DNA of 64,000 nt from Sandaracinus sp. (GCA_002699025.1 PABA01000155.1:21505-85504), one strand, 5' to 3'. Positions 9,204 to 16,028 are shown, counted from the first letter of the stretch. Made by a program: numbers and translations. The notes: generated from the sequence alone by a model not told the origin.

Positions 9204-9367
9204 GGCCGCGCCCGAGGTCCGCCCAGCGGCAGCCCTCTCTCATGGGGCGCGGCACTCGCTATCTCCTGCGCACGAAAGACTCCGGCCTCACGGGTTGCCG
9301 CCCCGCGAACGGCGGGCCATCCTTCGAATACTCTTCCGAGAGTTCCGCTGGCTGGCCCGGTGGATGA

Positions 9368-9391
9368 GGGGCGCCGGGGTAACGGCGCCCC
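9368..9391. repeat. 9-bp perfect stem, 6-nt loop, at the predicted cas transcription start
   Basis: GGGGCGCCG (9368-9376) pairs with CGGCGCCCC (9383-9391) around the loop GGGTAA. On the plus strand it is followed by CTCTTTAT, a weak terminator-like tail. On the minus strand it begins right at the predicted start of the Cascade transcript, so it would form a 5' stem-loop there. Confidence 0.6.
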
Positions 9392-9394
9392 CTC

Positions 9395-9423
9395 TTTATG
9401 CAGTGGTCGCAGAACGTCCGCAA
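9395..9423 (-). promoter_or_regulatory. Candidate promoter of the Cascade-cas1-cas2 operon
   Basis: On the minus strand TTGCGG (9418-9423), a 17-bp spacer and CATAAA (9395-9400, 4/6) form a sigma-70-like promoter. The A/T block 9426-9434 directly upstream of the -35 looks like an UP element, unusual in such GC-rich DNA. Transcription would begin near 9388, giving a leader of about 300 nt before cse1 that contains the 9368-9391 stem and the 40-bp palindrome. Confidence 0.45.
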
Positions 9424-9432
9424 GCATTTTTA

Positions 9433-9461
9433 TTGAAGTGCCTAGCCATGACCGGTAGACC
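9433..9461 (+). promoter_or_regulatory. Candidate promoter of the mini-CRISPR guide RNA
   Basis: TTGAAG (9433-9438), a 17-bp spacer and TAGACC (9456-9461) read rightward, with a start near 9468, about 20 nt before the first pseudo-repeat. A second overlapping option is ATGACC (9448-9453), 17 bp, GATACT (9471-9476). Either would drive the guide RNA. The guide's own target fills the spacer of the first promoter and covers the -35 of the second. Confidence 0.4.
9436..9460 (+). promoter_or_regulatory. Predicted Cascade target of the mini-CRISPR guide, with AAG PAM
   Basis: AAG (9436-9438) is followed by TGCCTAGCCATGACCGGTA (9439-9457). The guide at 9509-9527 is TGCCTGGGCATCACCGGGA. Fifteen of 19 positions match. 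The mismatches are at 6, 8, 12 and 18, and positions 6, 12 and 18 are ones that type I Cascade leaves unpaired. AAG is a functional I-E PAM in E. coli. Beyond position 19 the match ends, which would favour binding without Cas3 cleavage. Confidence 0.55.
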
Positions 9462-9486
9462 GACCTAGCAGATACTCTCTCGAATA

Positions 9487-9552
9487 CCCCCTGATGGGGG
9501 ATGAACCGTGCCTGGGCATCACCGGGACGTGCTCCCCCGCCCTCGCGGGGAT
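9487..9552 (+). ncRNA. Two-pseudo-repeat mini-CRISPR, CreR/CreA-like guide RNA
   Basis: The first pseudo-repeat has a CCCCC/GGGGG stem (9487-9491 with 9496-9500, loop TGAT) and then the complete crRNA handle ATGAACC (9501-9507). Its last 11 bases, GGGGATGAACC, are identical to the array repeat. After one G comes a 22-nt guide (9509-9530). The second pseudo-repeat, 9531-9552, keeps GCTCCCCCGC and GCGGGGAT, 20 of 23 repeat positions from 9530, but its handle is degenerate. Cas6e could therefore release a short crRNA-like RNA carrying an intact 5' handle. It reads opposite to the cas operon, and its guide and second repeat overlap the last 11 codons and stop of cas3 in antisense. The guide is shorter than the array spacers (22 against 33 nt), as in Cre-type regulatory guides. 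Expression is inferred. Confidence 0.7.
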
Positions 9553-12425
9553 TCCAGGACGAGGCCGAGGTCGGGGTCGAGGTGCAGCGCCACGCCCCCG
9601 ACCTCGGCCACGCCGTTGTCGAATCGGACCACGCGCCTGTGACGGAGGAGCGCCACGCGCTCCCAGGCAGTGGGACGCGCCGCCGGGTCCTCGACGAGGG
9701 CCCGCACCACGGCCGGCCGGGAGATCGAGATGGACCGCTCGACGAGCGCGCGTTGGAGGGCCGCGTCAGGGACGACGTCGAGGTCGATGACGCGCTCGCC
9801 TGCCCAGACCTCTCCCCCTCGCTGCTCGAGGCAGACGACGGTCACGCTGTCTCTCGCGTCTCGGGTCTGGGCGCGCCGATCCGCATGAAGCGACGGCGCC
9901 TCCTCGTCCTCGAGCCCGAGCCTCAGCTCGCCGAGGAAGTCGTCGGGGGCGTCCGCGTGAGGGAGCAGGCGCTGTTCGGCCGAGCTCCGCTGGGCCGCGC
10001 CGCGCCCGAGGCGCTCCTGTTGGGCCGCGGAGTGGGCGTGGGCCGCCGGGAGGATCGCCGGGTCGTAGACGCGCTCCACGAGCGGCTCGATGTCGCCGGG
10101 GAGCTCGACGTGGGAGCGGCCACGCAGCGCGTCGAGGGTTCGGCGCAGGGGGAGCTCGTCGTACACCGCGGCGACCTGGCGGAGCGCCTCCACGCTGGGC
10201 TCCTCGTCGGCCGGCGCGACCACCCACAGCTCGGCGCGGGTGCGCACCGGGTGCCGGTCGTCGCGGTCGTGCCGGAAGAGCCGCCCCGCCCGCTGGAGGA
10301 CCAGGTCGACCGGCGCGAGGTCCGTCACCAGGAGGTCGAAGTCCACGTCCAGGCTCTGCTCGAGCACCTGCGTCCCCACGACGACGCTCCGTTCGGGCCG
10401 ATCGCCCCGTCGGCCCAGCAGACGCTCGAGCTCCTCTTCTCGGCGCAGTCGCTCGGGAGGGAAGAGCCGGGAGTGGAGGAGGAGCCGCTGCAACTCCGGC
10501 GCTTGCTCGGCGATGGCCTGGTAGGCGCGCTGCGCAGCGTCCACGGTGTTGCAGATCCAACCGACGTTTCCGCCGCGAGCCACCTCGTCGAGGATGCGAG
10601 CCGCGAGCCTCTCGACCCCCTCGTCCCGGAAGCCGAGGCGGATGGAGGTCGCCCTCCCCCGCGGACCGAACGACACGCTGTGAATGCCCTGCGCGCTGGC
10701 GGTCGTGATGCGTGGATAGGCGGTGCTCGTCGTCTCGTCCGGAGTCGACGCACTGGCGATCGTGGCGCCAGGTACCGTCCGCGCGCCGCGCCGGTAGGCG
10801 TCGAGGAGCTGTCGCCGGCGCGAGGAGGGCAGCGTCGCGGAGAGCAGCACCACCGTGGTGCCCGCGGCGCCGAGCCACTCGACCAGCCGATCGAGGAGCG
10901 TGCCCGTGTACGTGTCGTAGGCGTGGACCTCGTCGAGGATCACGACCTTGCCCGCCAAGCCGGCGTAGCGAACGAAGGCATGCCGGACCCCCATGACGGC
11001 CAGGAGCGCCTGGTCGATCGTTCCGACGGCGTGCTCGGCGAGGAGCGTCCTCTTCTTGGTGCAGAACCAGGCCTCCGCGCGGACGCCCCCCGTCTCGACA
11101 TCCTCGTCCGCGGACTCCGAGCTGCCATACACCTCGCCAAAGCGGAGCCTGGCGAAGGCATCCACGAGCGAAGCCTCGCCGTGCGCGAGGAGGAGGTTCG
11201 CAGGCTCGTCCGTGCGGGTGCGCTCGAGGAAGCGCCGAATGCGCCCGAAGAGCTGGTTCGCCGTGGCTCGCGTGGGGAGGCCCAGGAAGAGGCCCTGCTG
11301 GCCGAGCTTCGCCGCCGCAGCGTCCGCCAGGAGCAGGGACGCTTCCGTCTTGCCTTCGCCCATCGGCGCTTCGACCACGAAGAGCGACGGGGCCTCGAGG
11401 TGCTCGGCGAGCGTCTGCGCCTGCACGTGGAGAGGCCACGGCTCGTACTCGGGGAAGAGGTCGGTGAAGACACGGAAGGCGCGTGGCCGGGGCGCGGGGA
11501 AGCCCGCGGCGTCGAGCGCCACGCGGGCGCGGCGGCGGGCGCGTGCGAAGTAGGCGGGGAGCGCGGACGGGTCCGGGGGAAGGGGCGCCTCGTAGGGGAA
11601 GTGCTCCTGCATGGAGCCCAGCCAGTCGGCCATCGAGGTCAAACCCGCGAGGGCATAGGCTTCGCCGTGGGTGGGGTAGCGGAGGCCAGACACGTCCACG
11701 TCGTCGAGCCGGAGGAGCTCGGTCAACGCGCCGATCAAGGCGGCCCGCGCGTCACGCCATGTCTGTCCGCCGCGCGCCTTTCGTCCGAGTCTTCCGGGAT
11801 CCAAGTACTCGTTTCCGACGAAGGTCCCGTGATGCGCGACGACGCAGTGGGCGTAGCGCGCGGCGCAATCACCTCGAAGCCCGGCGCTCTCGAGCGCCGG
11901 AGCCAGGAGGCTCAGCCCGGCCTTCGAGTGGTTCGGCGTGCTGCTCCGGAAGTCGAAGCCCTCTTCTCGAAGGAGGCTCGGCGCCCAGGGCGCCTTTCGC
12001 TGGAAGGCTGGTGTCGCCTTCCCCAGGTCGTGGAGAGCGATGAGAAAGGCGAGGAAGCGAAGGGCTGACTCGGGACTCTCGTGAAGCCCCAGGAAGGTAC
12101 GCGCCGAGGCGTTCGGCAGGCGCTCGGCGAGGAGCACGCAAGCGACCGCCGCCACGTCGATGCAGTGCAGGAGGAGCGGATGGGCGAGGCTCGCGTCGTC
12201 GGGCCGTGACTTCCCCCAGAGAAGCCAGTGCGCTCTCCCCGCGGCCAATCGCCTCCACTCGTCCGGGCTCGCGGCTCGAACGGGCGCGCCCTCGCTCGCC
12301 GGAAAGCACTGCTCGAGCGACGGAGGCGTACTTCCGCTCAAAGCGCCACCGTCGAGCTGCGATCCCATCCGAGCCCCCGACGCTACCCGTCGCGCGTCTC
12401 CTGGCGAAACCCCGGTTTGGGGCAT
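9519..12425 (-). CDS. cas3: Cas3, HD nuclease-helicase of type I-E CRISPR
   Basis: Cas3 is recruited by Cascade to nick and processively degrade target DNA. The product is up to 968 residues, with an N-terminal HD nuclease (HPLLLHCIDVAAVA with His82/His87, and ALHDLGK with His132-Asp133) followed by a superfamily 2 helicase: Walker A APMGEGKTEAS, DEVH box LDEVHAYDTYTG, motif III LLSATLP and motif VI QRAGRLFRH. The N-terminal 60 residues precede the region that aligns with E. coli Cas3 (WGKS). No ribosome binding site is clear at the ATG at 12425, and the Met at 12368 is an alternative. It is separated from cse1 by 438 bp, as in E. coli. Its 3' end overlaps the mini-CRISPR RNA in antisense. 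Confidence 0.95.
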   Translation of the reverse strand: MPQTGVSPGDARRVASGARMGSQLDGGALSGSTPPSLEQCFPASEGAPVRAASPDEWRRLAAGRAHWLLWGKSRPDDASLAHPLLLHCIDVAAVACVLLAERLPNASARTFLGLHESPESALRFLAFLIALHDLGKATPAFQRKAPWAPSLLREEGFDFRSSTPNHSKAGLSLLAPALESAGLRGDCAARYAHCVVAHHGTFVGNEYLDPGRLGRKARGGQTWRDARAALIGALTELLRLDDVDVSGLRYPTHGEAYALAGLTSMADWLGSMQEHFPYEAPLPPDPSALPAYFARARRRARVALDAAGFPAPRPRAFRVFTDLFPEYEPWPLHVQAQTLAEHLEAPSLFVVEAPMGEGKTEASLLLADAAAAKLGQQGLFLGLPTRATANQLFGRIRRFLERTRTDEPANLLLAHGEASLVDAFARLRFGEVYGSSESADEDVETGGVRAEAWFCTKKRTLLAEHAVGTIDQALLAVMGVRHAFVRYAGLAGKVVILDEVHAYDTYTGTLLDRLVEWLGAAGTTVVLLSATLPSSRRRQLLDAYRRGARTVPGATIASASTPDETTSTAYPRITTASAQGIHSVSFGPRGRATSIRLGFRDEGVERLAARILDEVARGGNVGWICNTVDAAQRAYQAIAEQAPELQRLLLHSRLFPPERLRREEELERLLGRRGDRPERSVVVGTQVLEQSLDVDFDLLVTDLAPVDLVLQRAGRLFRHDRDDRHPVRTRAELWVVAPADEEPSVEALRQVAAVYDELPLRRTLDALRGRSHVELPGDIEPLVERVYDPAILPAAHAHSAAQQERLGRGAAQRSSAEQRLLPHADAPDDFLGELRLGLEDEEAPSLHADRRAQTRDARDSVTVVCLEQRGGEVWAGERVIDLDVVPDAALQRALVERSISISRPAVVRALVEDPAARPTAWERVALLRHRRVVRFDNGVAEVGGVALHLDPDLGLVLESPRGRGSTSR

Positions 12426-12500
12426 GGGGCGTCAGAAAGCGGGGCCTCAGGGGCAGGGGGCGCGAGCGCCGAGGCTGCGTCGTGCGCTGCGCTCAGCGCG

Positions 12501-12705
12501 ATGAAAGACGATCTGGAACGGCCCCTCGGCGACACGGAGCTGGCGAGGCTGAGCCAGCTCTTGGACGACCCGGTCGGGCACGGTTTGCACTACGCGAGGG
12601 GCGCCGCAGCCGGTGCGTCGCGGACCCAAGATCGGGCGCAACGCCCCCTGCCCCTGCGGGAGCGGGAAGAAGAGCGAGAAGTGCTGCCTCGGAGAGCGCC
12701 GCTGA
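12501..12705 (+). pseudogene. Remnant of a SEC-C zinc-motif protein (YecA/UPF0149-like)
   Basis: An ATG at 12501 begins [21 protein letters not shown], resembling the N-terminus of UPF0149/YecA-type proteins. In the next frame, 12628-12705 encodes [20 protein letters not shown] and a stop, a textbook SEC-C zinc motif (C-x-C-x8-C-C). The two parts are in different frames, and the middle of the expected protein (well over 100 residues in YecA) is missing. The frame carrying SEC-C has no ATG after the stop at 12502-12504. I read it as a gene that lost its centre by deletion plus frameshift, next to cas3. The SEC-C part is certain; its N-terminal partner is an inference. Confidence 0.6.
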
Positions 12706-12793
12706 ACGAGCGTCACGAGCCCCCGCAGCCACCCGCGCATCAAGCGAAAGCCGCGCGTCGAAGATCGGGCCGGGTGCGTCCGTCCCCGGTCCC

Positions 12794-13426
12794 ATGAACG
12801 GACGAGCGGCTCTCTTCCTCGTCGCCTCGGGGCTCCTGCTGGCGACGGGCTGCGCCGGGAGCCTCAGCGCGTCGGCCGGGCTCAGCGTGGACAGCGCCGG
12901 GAACGTGGGGCTCCGGGCCCGCGTCGGAGGCCTGGTCGGCGTCGGCGGCGGCGAGGCCGACCGGGACGCCGACCCGCCGGAGCGGCGCCAGACCTTCGCG
13001 GCGCTGGGCGCGGCGGTGGGCGGCGGGGTGCTCCTCACCCGCCCCGCCACCTGGGAGCTGGTGGTGGACGCGCCCGGCCTCGCGGTGCTGCACCAGGACA
13101 GCGCGCCCGGGTTCGGCGTCGTCGGCCTGCTCCGCCTGCGCTCGGTCTTTCGCTGGCGAGACGGGGAGTCCCTCGGGGCCGCGCTGGGCCCGGGGCTGGC
13201 CTTCGAGGCGACGCGCCTCCTCGGCGAAGCCCCGGCGCTCGACGCGGACGCGGGGCGGCGCCACGGGCTCGGGGGTACGCTCGAAGCCTACGTCCTCTTC
13301 CCGGATCGAGACGGCGCCGCGCCGCGCGTCGAGGTCTTCGCCGGCGCCTCCTACCGGCTGACCGCCTTCACGGAGCTCCAGCTCTCGGAGCGCGAGGAGC
13401 CCCCTCCGCCCGAGCGCCCACGCTGA
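12794..13426 (+). CDS. Predicted outer-membrane lipoprotein, unknown function
   Basis: This 210-residue protein starts MNGRAALFLVASGLLLATGC, a signal peptide ending in a lipobox, so Cys20 should be lipidated. The mature part alternates Gly-rich and hydrophobic strands (VGLRARVGGLVGVGGG, LGAALGPGLAFEATRLL, VEVFAGASYRLTAF), which suggests a beta-barrel or beta-sandwich. I do not recognise the family. The C-terminus is rich in Glu and Pro. It is a single gene between the SEC-C remnant and the DUF1877 gene. A GC-rich perfect palindrome (13440-13453) follows 14 bp after the stop and could help end transcription. Confidence 0.7.
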   Translation: MNGRAALFLVASGLLLATGCAGSLSASAGLSVDSAGNVGLRARVGGLVGVGGGEADRDADPPERRQTFAALGAAVGGGVLLTRPATWELVVDAPGLAVLHQDSAPGFGVVGLLRLRSVFRWRDGESLGAALGPGLAFEATRLLGEAPALDADAGRRHGLGGTLEAYVLFPDRDGAAPRVEVFAGASYRLTAFTELQLSEREEPPPPERPR

Positions 13427-13590
13427 GCGCTGGCCGGGGCGCCCGCGCGGGCGTCTGGAACGCGGAGCGGCGAGCGCGGGCCGTTGACAGGCGCGCCACA
13501 CCGATGGAGCCTCGGCCTCCAGTGGCTCGGCGAGGGCTCTCTCGGCGAGCGATGGGCGCGCACGACGGCGCGCCGAGGGAGGGGGCGGCG

Positions 13591-14010
13591 ATGTCGATGT
13601 GGCTCGAGTACGCGATGGTCGACGAGGCGACGTTCGAGAAGGCGAAGGAGGACGAGGGGGTCTGCGACGCCATCTTCTTCGCCGACGAGGCGCCCGCGGG
13701 CGTGGACCGGGCGACGCAGGTCATCGGCCTCGACTACCGGACGCTCTCGGCGATGATCGAGGGCATGGAGGAGGCGGGCATCGGCTGCGACTGGACCCGC
13801 CGCGCCCTCGGCGAAGAGTACGGCTCGGAGCTCGCCTTCGAGTTCTGCTACGGGCCCGGCTTCGGCTTCAGCCCGGCGGAGGTGAAGGCGCTCGCGGAGG
13901 GCCTCGCCGCGGAGGAGTGGGACCCGGAGGACGACTACGAGGAGAACATCGCCCGCTTCTTCGCCAAGGCCGCGGCCGCCGGCAAGGCGGTCATCGGCGG
14001 GGTGAACTAG
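13591..14010 (+). CDS. DUF1877-like (YfbM family) protein
   Basis: This 139-residue acidic cytoplasmic protein begins MSMWLEYAMVDEATFEKAKE and has the length and helical pattern of DUF1877/YfbM proteins, whose function is unknown. A GGGAGGGGG ribosome binding site precedes the ATG at 13591, and the reading frame open upstream of it lacks coding character, so I use this start. Residues 30-60 (FFADEAPAGVDRATQVIGLDYRTLS) resemble the loop in that family where the C-terminal half begins. The C-terminus EENIARFFAKAAAAGKAVI is a long helix. The family assignment rests on pattern only. Confidence 0.65.
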   Translation: MSMWLEYAMVDEATFEKAKEDEGVCDAIFFADEAPAGVDRATQVIGLDYRTLSAMIEGMEEAGIGCDWTRRALGEEYGSELAFEFCYGPGFGFSPAEVKALAEGLAAEEWDPEDDYEENIARFFAKAAAAGKAVIGGVN

Positions 14011-14014
14011 CGGG

Positions 14015-14302
14015 CTACGAGCCCGGCTCGGTGCGGTCCTCGGCGCCCTCCCCTTCGCGCGCCGGGCCGGCGTCGCGGGGGCCGGCGTCGGTGACGTGCT
14101 CGGCGATCTGATCCTCGACGTGCTCGCGGAGGCGCTCGGCGGCTTCCGTCGCCTCCTCGCCGAGCTCCTGGGCCTCGTCGGTCGCGGCGATGCGGCGGGC
14201 GTGCTGGTAGAGGGTCCGCTGCCCGAGGGGGATGAAGAAGAAGACGTAGGCCACCACGGCGAGGCCCACGAGCATGAGCACGGTCTTCGTCAGGCTGCGC
14301 AC
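14015..14302 (-). CDS. Small single-pass membrane protein
   Basis: The 95-residue product (GTG start, with GGGAGGAG upstream) has one N-terminal transmembrane helix, TVLMLVGLAVVAYVFFF (residues 7-23), followed by PLGQRTLYQHARRIAATDEAQ, an amphipathic helix with a Glu/Arg pattern to residue 70, and a disordered acidic tail. It ends 5 bp from the DUF1877 stop on the opposite strand (convergent) and lies 25 bp downstream of the GspE-N gene, probably in the same operon. I do not recognise the family. Confidence 0.65.
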   Translation of the reverse strand: MRSLTKTVLMLVGLAVVAYVFFFIPLGQRTLYQHARRIAATDEAQELGEEATEAAERLREHVEDQIAEHVTDAGPRDAGPAREGEGAEDRTEPGS

Positions 14303-14327
14303 GGCGGACTCCTCCCGTCCGAACCCT

Positions 14328-15284
14328 TCAGCGGCCCTGGTTCTTCTTGAAGGCCTCCACGAACTCCCAGTCCGCCACGAGGCCCTTCTTCAGGAGCAGC
14401 TGGAGCACGGTGGCCATCAGCGTCTCCCAGCGCGCGTCCGGCGGCAGGATGTCGTCCACGTCGGCGCCCTGCGCCCGCGCGAGGAGCGCCGAGACGAGGT
14501 CGTTCGCCGTGAGCCCCCGCGGCGCCGGCGCCTCCTCGGGCTCGTCCCGCTTCGCGGGCAGCCGCACGGTCGTGCCGTCGAGGAGCGTGAGCGTCACGAA
14601 GGACGACTTCCGCTCGCGCTTCTTCGGCGCGGGCTCGCTCTTGGCGGCATCGCTCTCCGCGGCCTCCTCGGGCGGCGCGGTCTCCGCGCTCTCCCCGGCG
14701 TCCGCGCCCTCCGCGGCTTCCGCGGGCTCGACCCTCGCCTCCGCGGGCGTCGGCGCGTCGGCCGGCACCTCGACCGCGACCTCCTCCTCGGCGGGCGGCG
14801 GGTGCCGGGTGGCCGTGCGCGGCGCCGGCGCGGGCTCGGGCGGCGCCCCCAGGTAGTAGACGCGGATGGCGTTCCGGATGTCGGTCGGCGGCGCGACCAT
14901 CGGCTTCACCGGTAGGCCCGCGGCCCGCGCGATCGCCTCGAGCGCGTCCGTCCGCGTCGGATCGTCGAGCGCCACGAAGAGCGTCTCCCCCGCGTTCCGC
15001 ACGACCCGCTTGTAGATGGGGATGCAGCAGAACTCGTCGGCGAGCTCGGCCGGGATCAGGTGCAGGAGCTCCCGGCTGAACTCCACGTGGTGGAGCGAGA
15101 CCCACGGCACGCTGAGCTGGTTCGAGAGGATCTGCGTGAGCTGCACCTCGCTCACGAAGCCCAGCGCCACGAGCTCCTCGCCGAGGCGGCGCCCGGACGC
15201 CTTCTGCGCCTCGAGCGCCTGGCTCACCTGCGCCTCGGTGACGAAGCCCGCCGCCACCAACATGTCGCCGATTCGTGCGGCCAT
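14328..15284 (-). CDS. GspE N-terminal (MshEN-like) domain protein without ATPase
   Basis: Residues 1-145 form the N-terminal domain of type II secretion/type IV pilus ATPases: MAARIGDMLVAAGFVTEAQV, then GRRLGEELVALGFVSEVQL, LSVPWVSL and FVALDDPTRTDALEAI. Two such helical repeats bind c-di-GMP in MshE and related ATPases. There is no Walker motif or secretion ATPase domain. Residues 146-235 are an Ala/Pro/Glu-rich linker, and the C-terminus has a separate domain (FVTLTLLDGTTVRLP, then LMATVLQLLLKKGLVADWEFV). Stand-alone proteins of this type are common in myxobacteria. It could act as a c-di-GMP-responsive adaptor, which fits the GGDEF and HD-GYP genes elsewhere in the window. No Shine-Dalgarno is evident. 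Confidence 0.75.
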   Translation of the reverse strand: MAARIGDMLVAAGFVTEAQVSQALEAQKASGRRLGEELVALGFVSEVQLTQILSNQLSVPWVSLHHVEFSRELLHLIPAELADEFCCIPIYKRVVRNAGETLFVALDDPTRTDALEAIARAAGLPVKPMVAPPTDIRNAIRVYYLGAPPEPAPAPRTATRHPPPAEEEVAVEVPADAPTPAEARVEPAEAAEGADAGESAETAPPEEAAESDAAKSEPAPKKRERKSSFVTLTLLDGTTVRLPAKRDEPEEAPAPRGLTANDLVSALLARAQGADVDDILPPDARWETLMATVLQLLLKKGLVADWEFVEAFKKNQGR

Positions 15285-15362
15285 ATGCCGAGTGTAGGGA
15301 TCTCCGCCGGGGCGACGCAGAAAGCGGCGCGATTCGCACGCCGGCCGAGCCCCCGGGGAGCC

Positions 15363-15749
15363 TCAGACGCCGGGCCGGGCGGTCCCCTCGGGCGGCGTCT
15401 TCGCGCGGAGGAAGCCCACGAGCTCGTCCAGGTGGTAGGGCTTGGGCACGAAGCCGATGGCGCCCACGTCCGCCCGGGCGAGCTGCCGCTCCGAGAGGTG
15501 GTAGGCGCTCGTCAGCACCACCTGCACCTCGGGCCGGTGCACCTTCAGGCGCCGCGCCAAGTCGAGCCCGTTGATGCCCGGCATCATCAGGTCGACGATG
15601 GCGAAGTCGAGCTCGCCTCCGTCCTCGAGCTGGGACAAGGCCGCCTCGCCATCCGGCGCCTCGCGGACCTCGAAGCCCTCGAGGCGGAGGCCGATCGCGA
15701 GCGTCCGGCGGTGGTTCTCTTCATCGTCGACGATGAGCACTCGGGCCAT
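15363..15749 (-). CDS. Single-domain response regulator (receiver)
   Basis: This 128-residue CheY-like protein has the acidic pocket in RVLIVDDEEN, phosphoacceptor Asp53 in IVDLMMPGING, the switch Thr/Ser in VVLTSAYH and the conserved Lys in FVPKPY. No output domain follows, so it acts on a partner protein or as a phosphate sink. I chose the ATG at 15749, which gives the natural receiver N-terminus (MARVLIVDDE). Its upstream region carries a sigma-54-type promoter (15808-15823) with 11-bp direct repeats beyond it, and the NtrC-family activator gene lies just upstream on the same strand, so it is a likely target of that activator. Confidence 0.9.
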   Translation of the reverse strand: MARVLIVDDEENHRRTLAIGLRLEGFEVREAPDGEAALSQLEDGGELDFAIVDLMMPGINGLDLARRLKVHRPEVQVVLTSAYHLSERQLARADVGAIGFVPKPYHLDELVGFLRAKTPPEGTARPGV

Positions 15750-15807
15750 CACACATCCATCCCGGTGAGCGCCCACTCCGGCGCGTCACCCCGAGCCTAG
15801 CGCACCG

Positions 15808-15823
15808 AGCAAGCCACGTTCCA
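15808..15823 (-). promoter_or_regulatory. Sigma-54 (RpoN) type promoter of the receiver gene
   Basis: On the minus strand TGGAACG, four bases, then TTGCT matches the TGGCACG-N4-TTGCW consensus, with GG and GC separated by exactly 10 bases (-24/-12 geometry). Transcription would start near 15797, about 48 nt before the ATG at 15749. Confidence 0.6.
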
Positions 15824-15836
15824 TGACATTCGCTGC

Positions 15837-15892
15837 GGGAATCCACCGGGAATCCACCCGGAATCGCCGCGAAATCCACCCGAAACCCCGCC
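15837..15892. repeat. Five 11-bp direct repeats, possible activator-binding sites
   Basis: GGGAATCCACC (15837-15847) is followed by GGGAATCCACCC, GGAATCGCCGC, GAAATCCACCC and GAAACCCCGCC. The 11-bp spacing keeps every copy on one face of the helix. The block lies 14-70 bp upstream of the sigma-54 -24 element, where an enhancer-binding protein could bind. Confidence 0.55.
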
Positions 15893-16028
15893 GCGACGGT
15901 TCGATCCTGAAACGTCCGCTCTCAGCTTTGAAACCCGAAGCTCCGGCGGCGGCTCCCCGAACACGGACGCCCGGCGAGGGACGTTCCAGCCCGACCGCGG
16001 CGCTCCCGATGCCCCCGCGACCCCCGCC

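Noticed and set aside
9077..9427. 116-residue minus-strand frame ending in ATGA with the cse1 start
   Set aside because: The overlap imitates operon coupling, but the protein is Arg/Pro-rich low complexity, starts upstream of the predicted promoter and spans the 40-bp palindrome.
9487..9552. Mini-CRISPR as a decayed remnant of a normal array
   Set aside because: Not excluded, but the 22-nt guide is shorter than array spacers, the handle and stem are kept where processing needs them, and the guide has a PAM-flanked match 50 bp away.
9501..12068. 855-residue plus-strand frame opposite cas3
   Set aside because: Antisense shadow of cas3 in GC-rich DNA; its ATG is the handle of the first pseudo-repeat.
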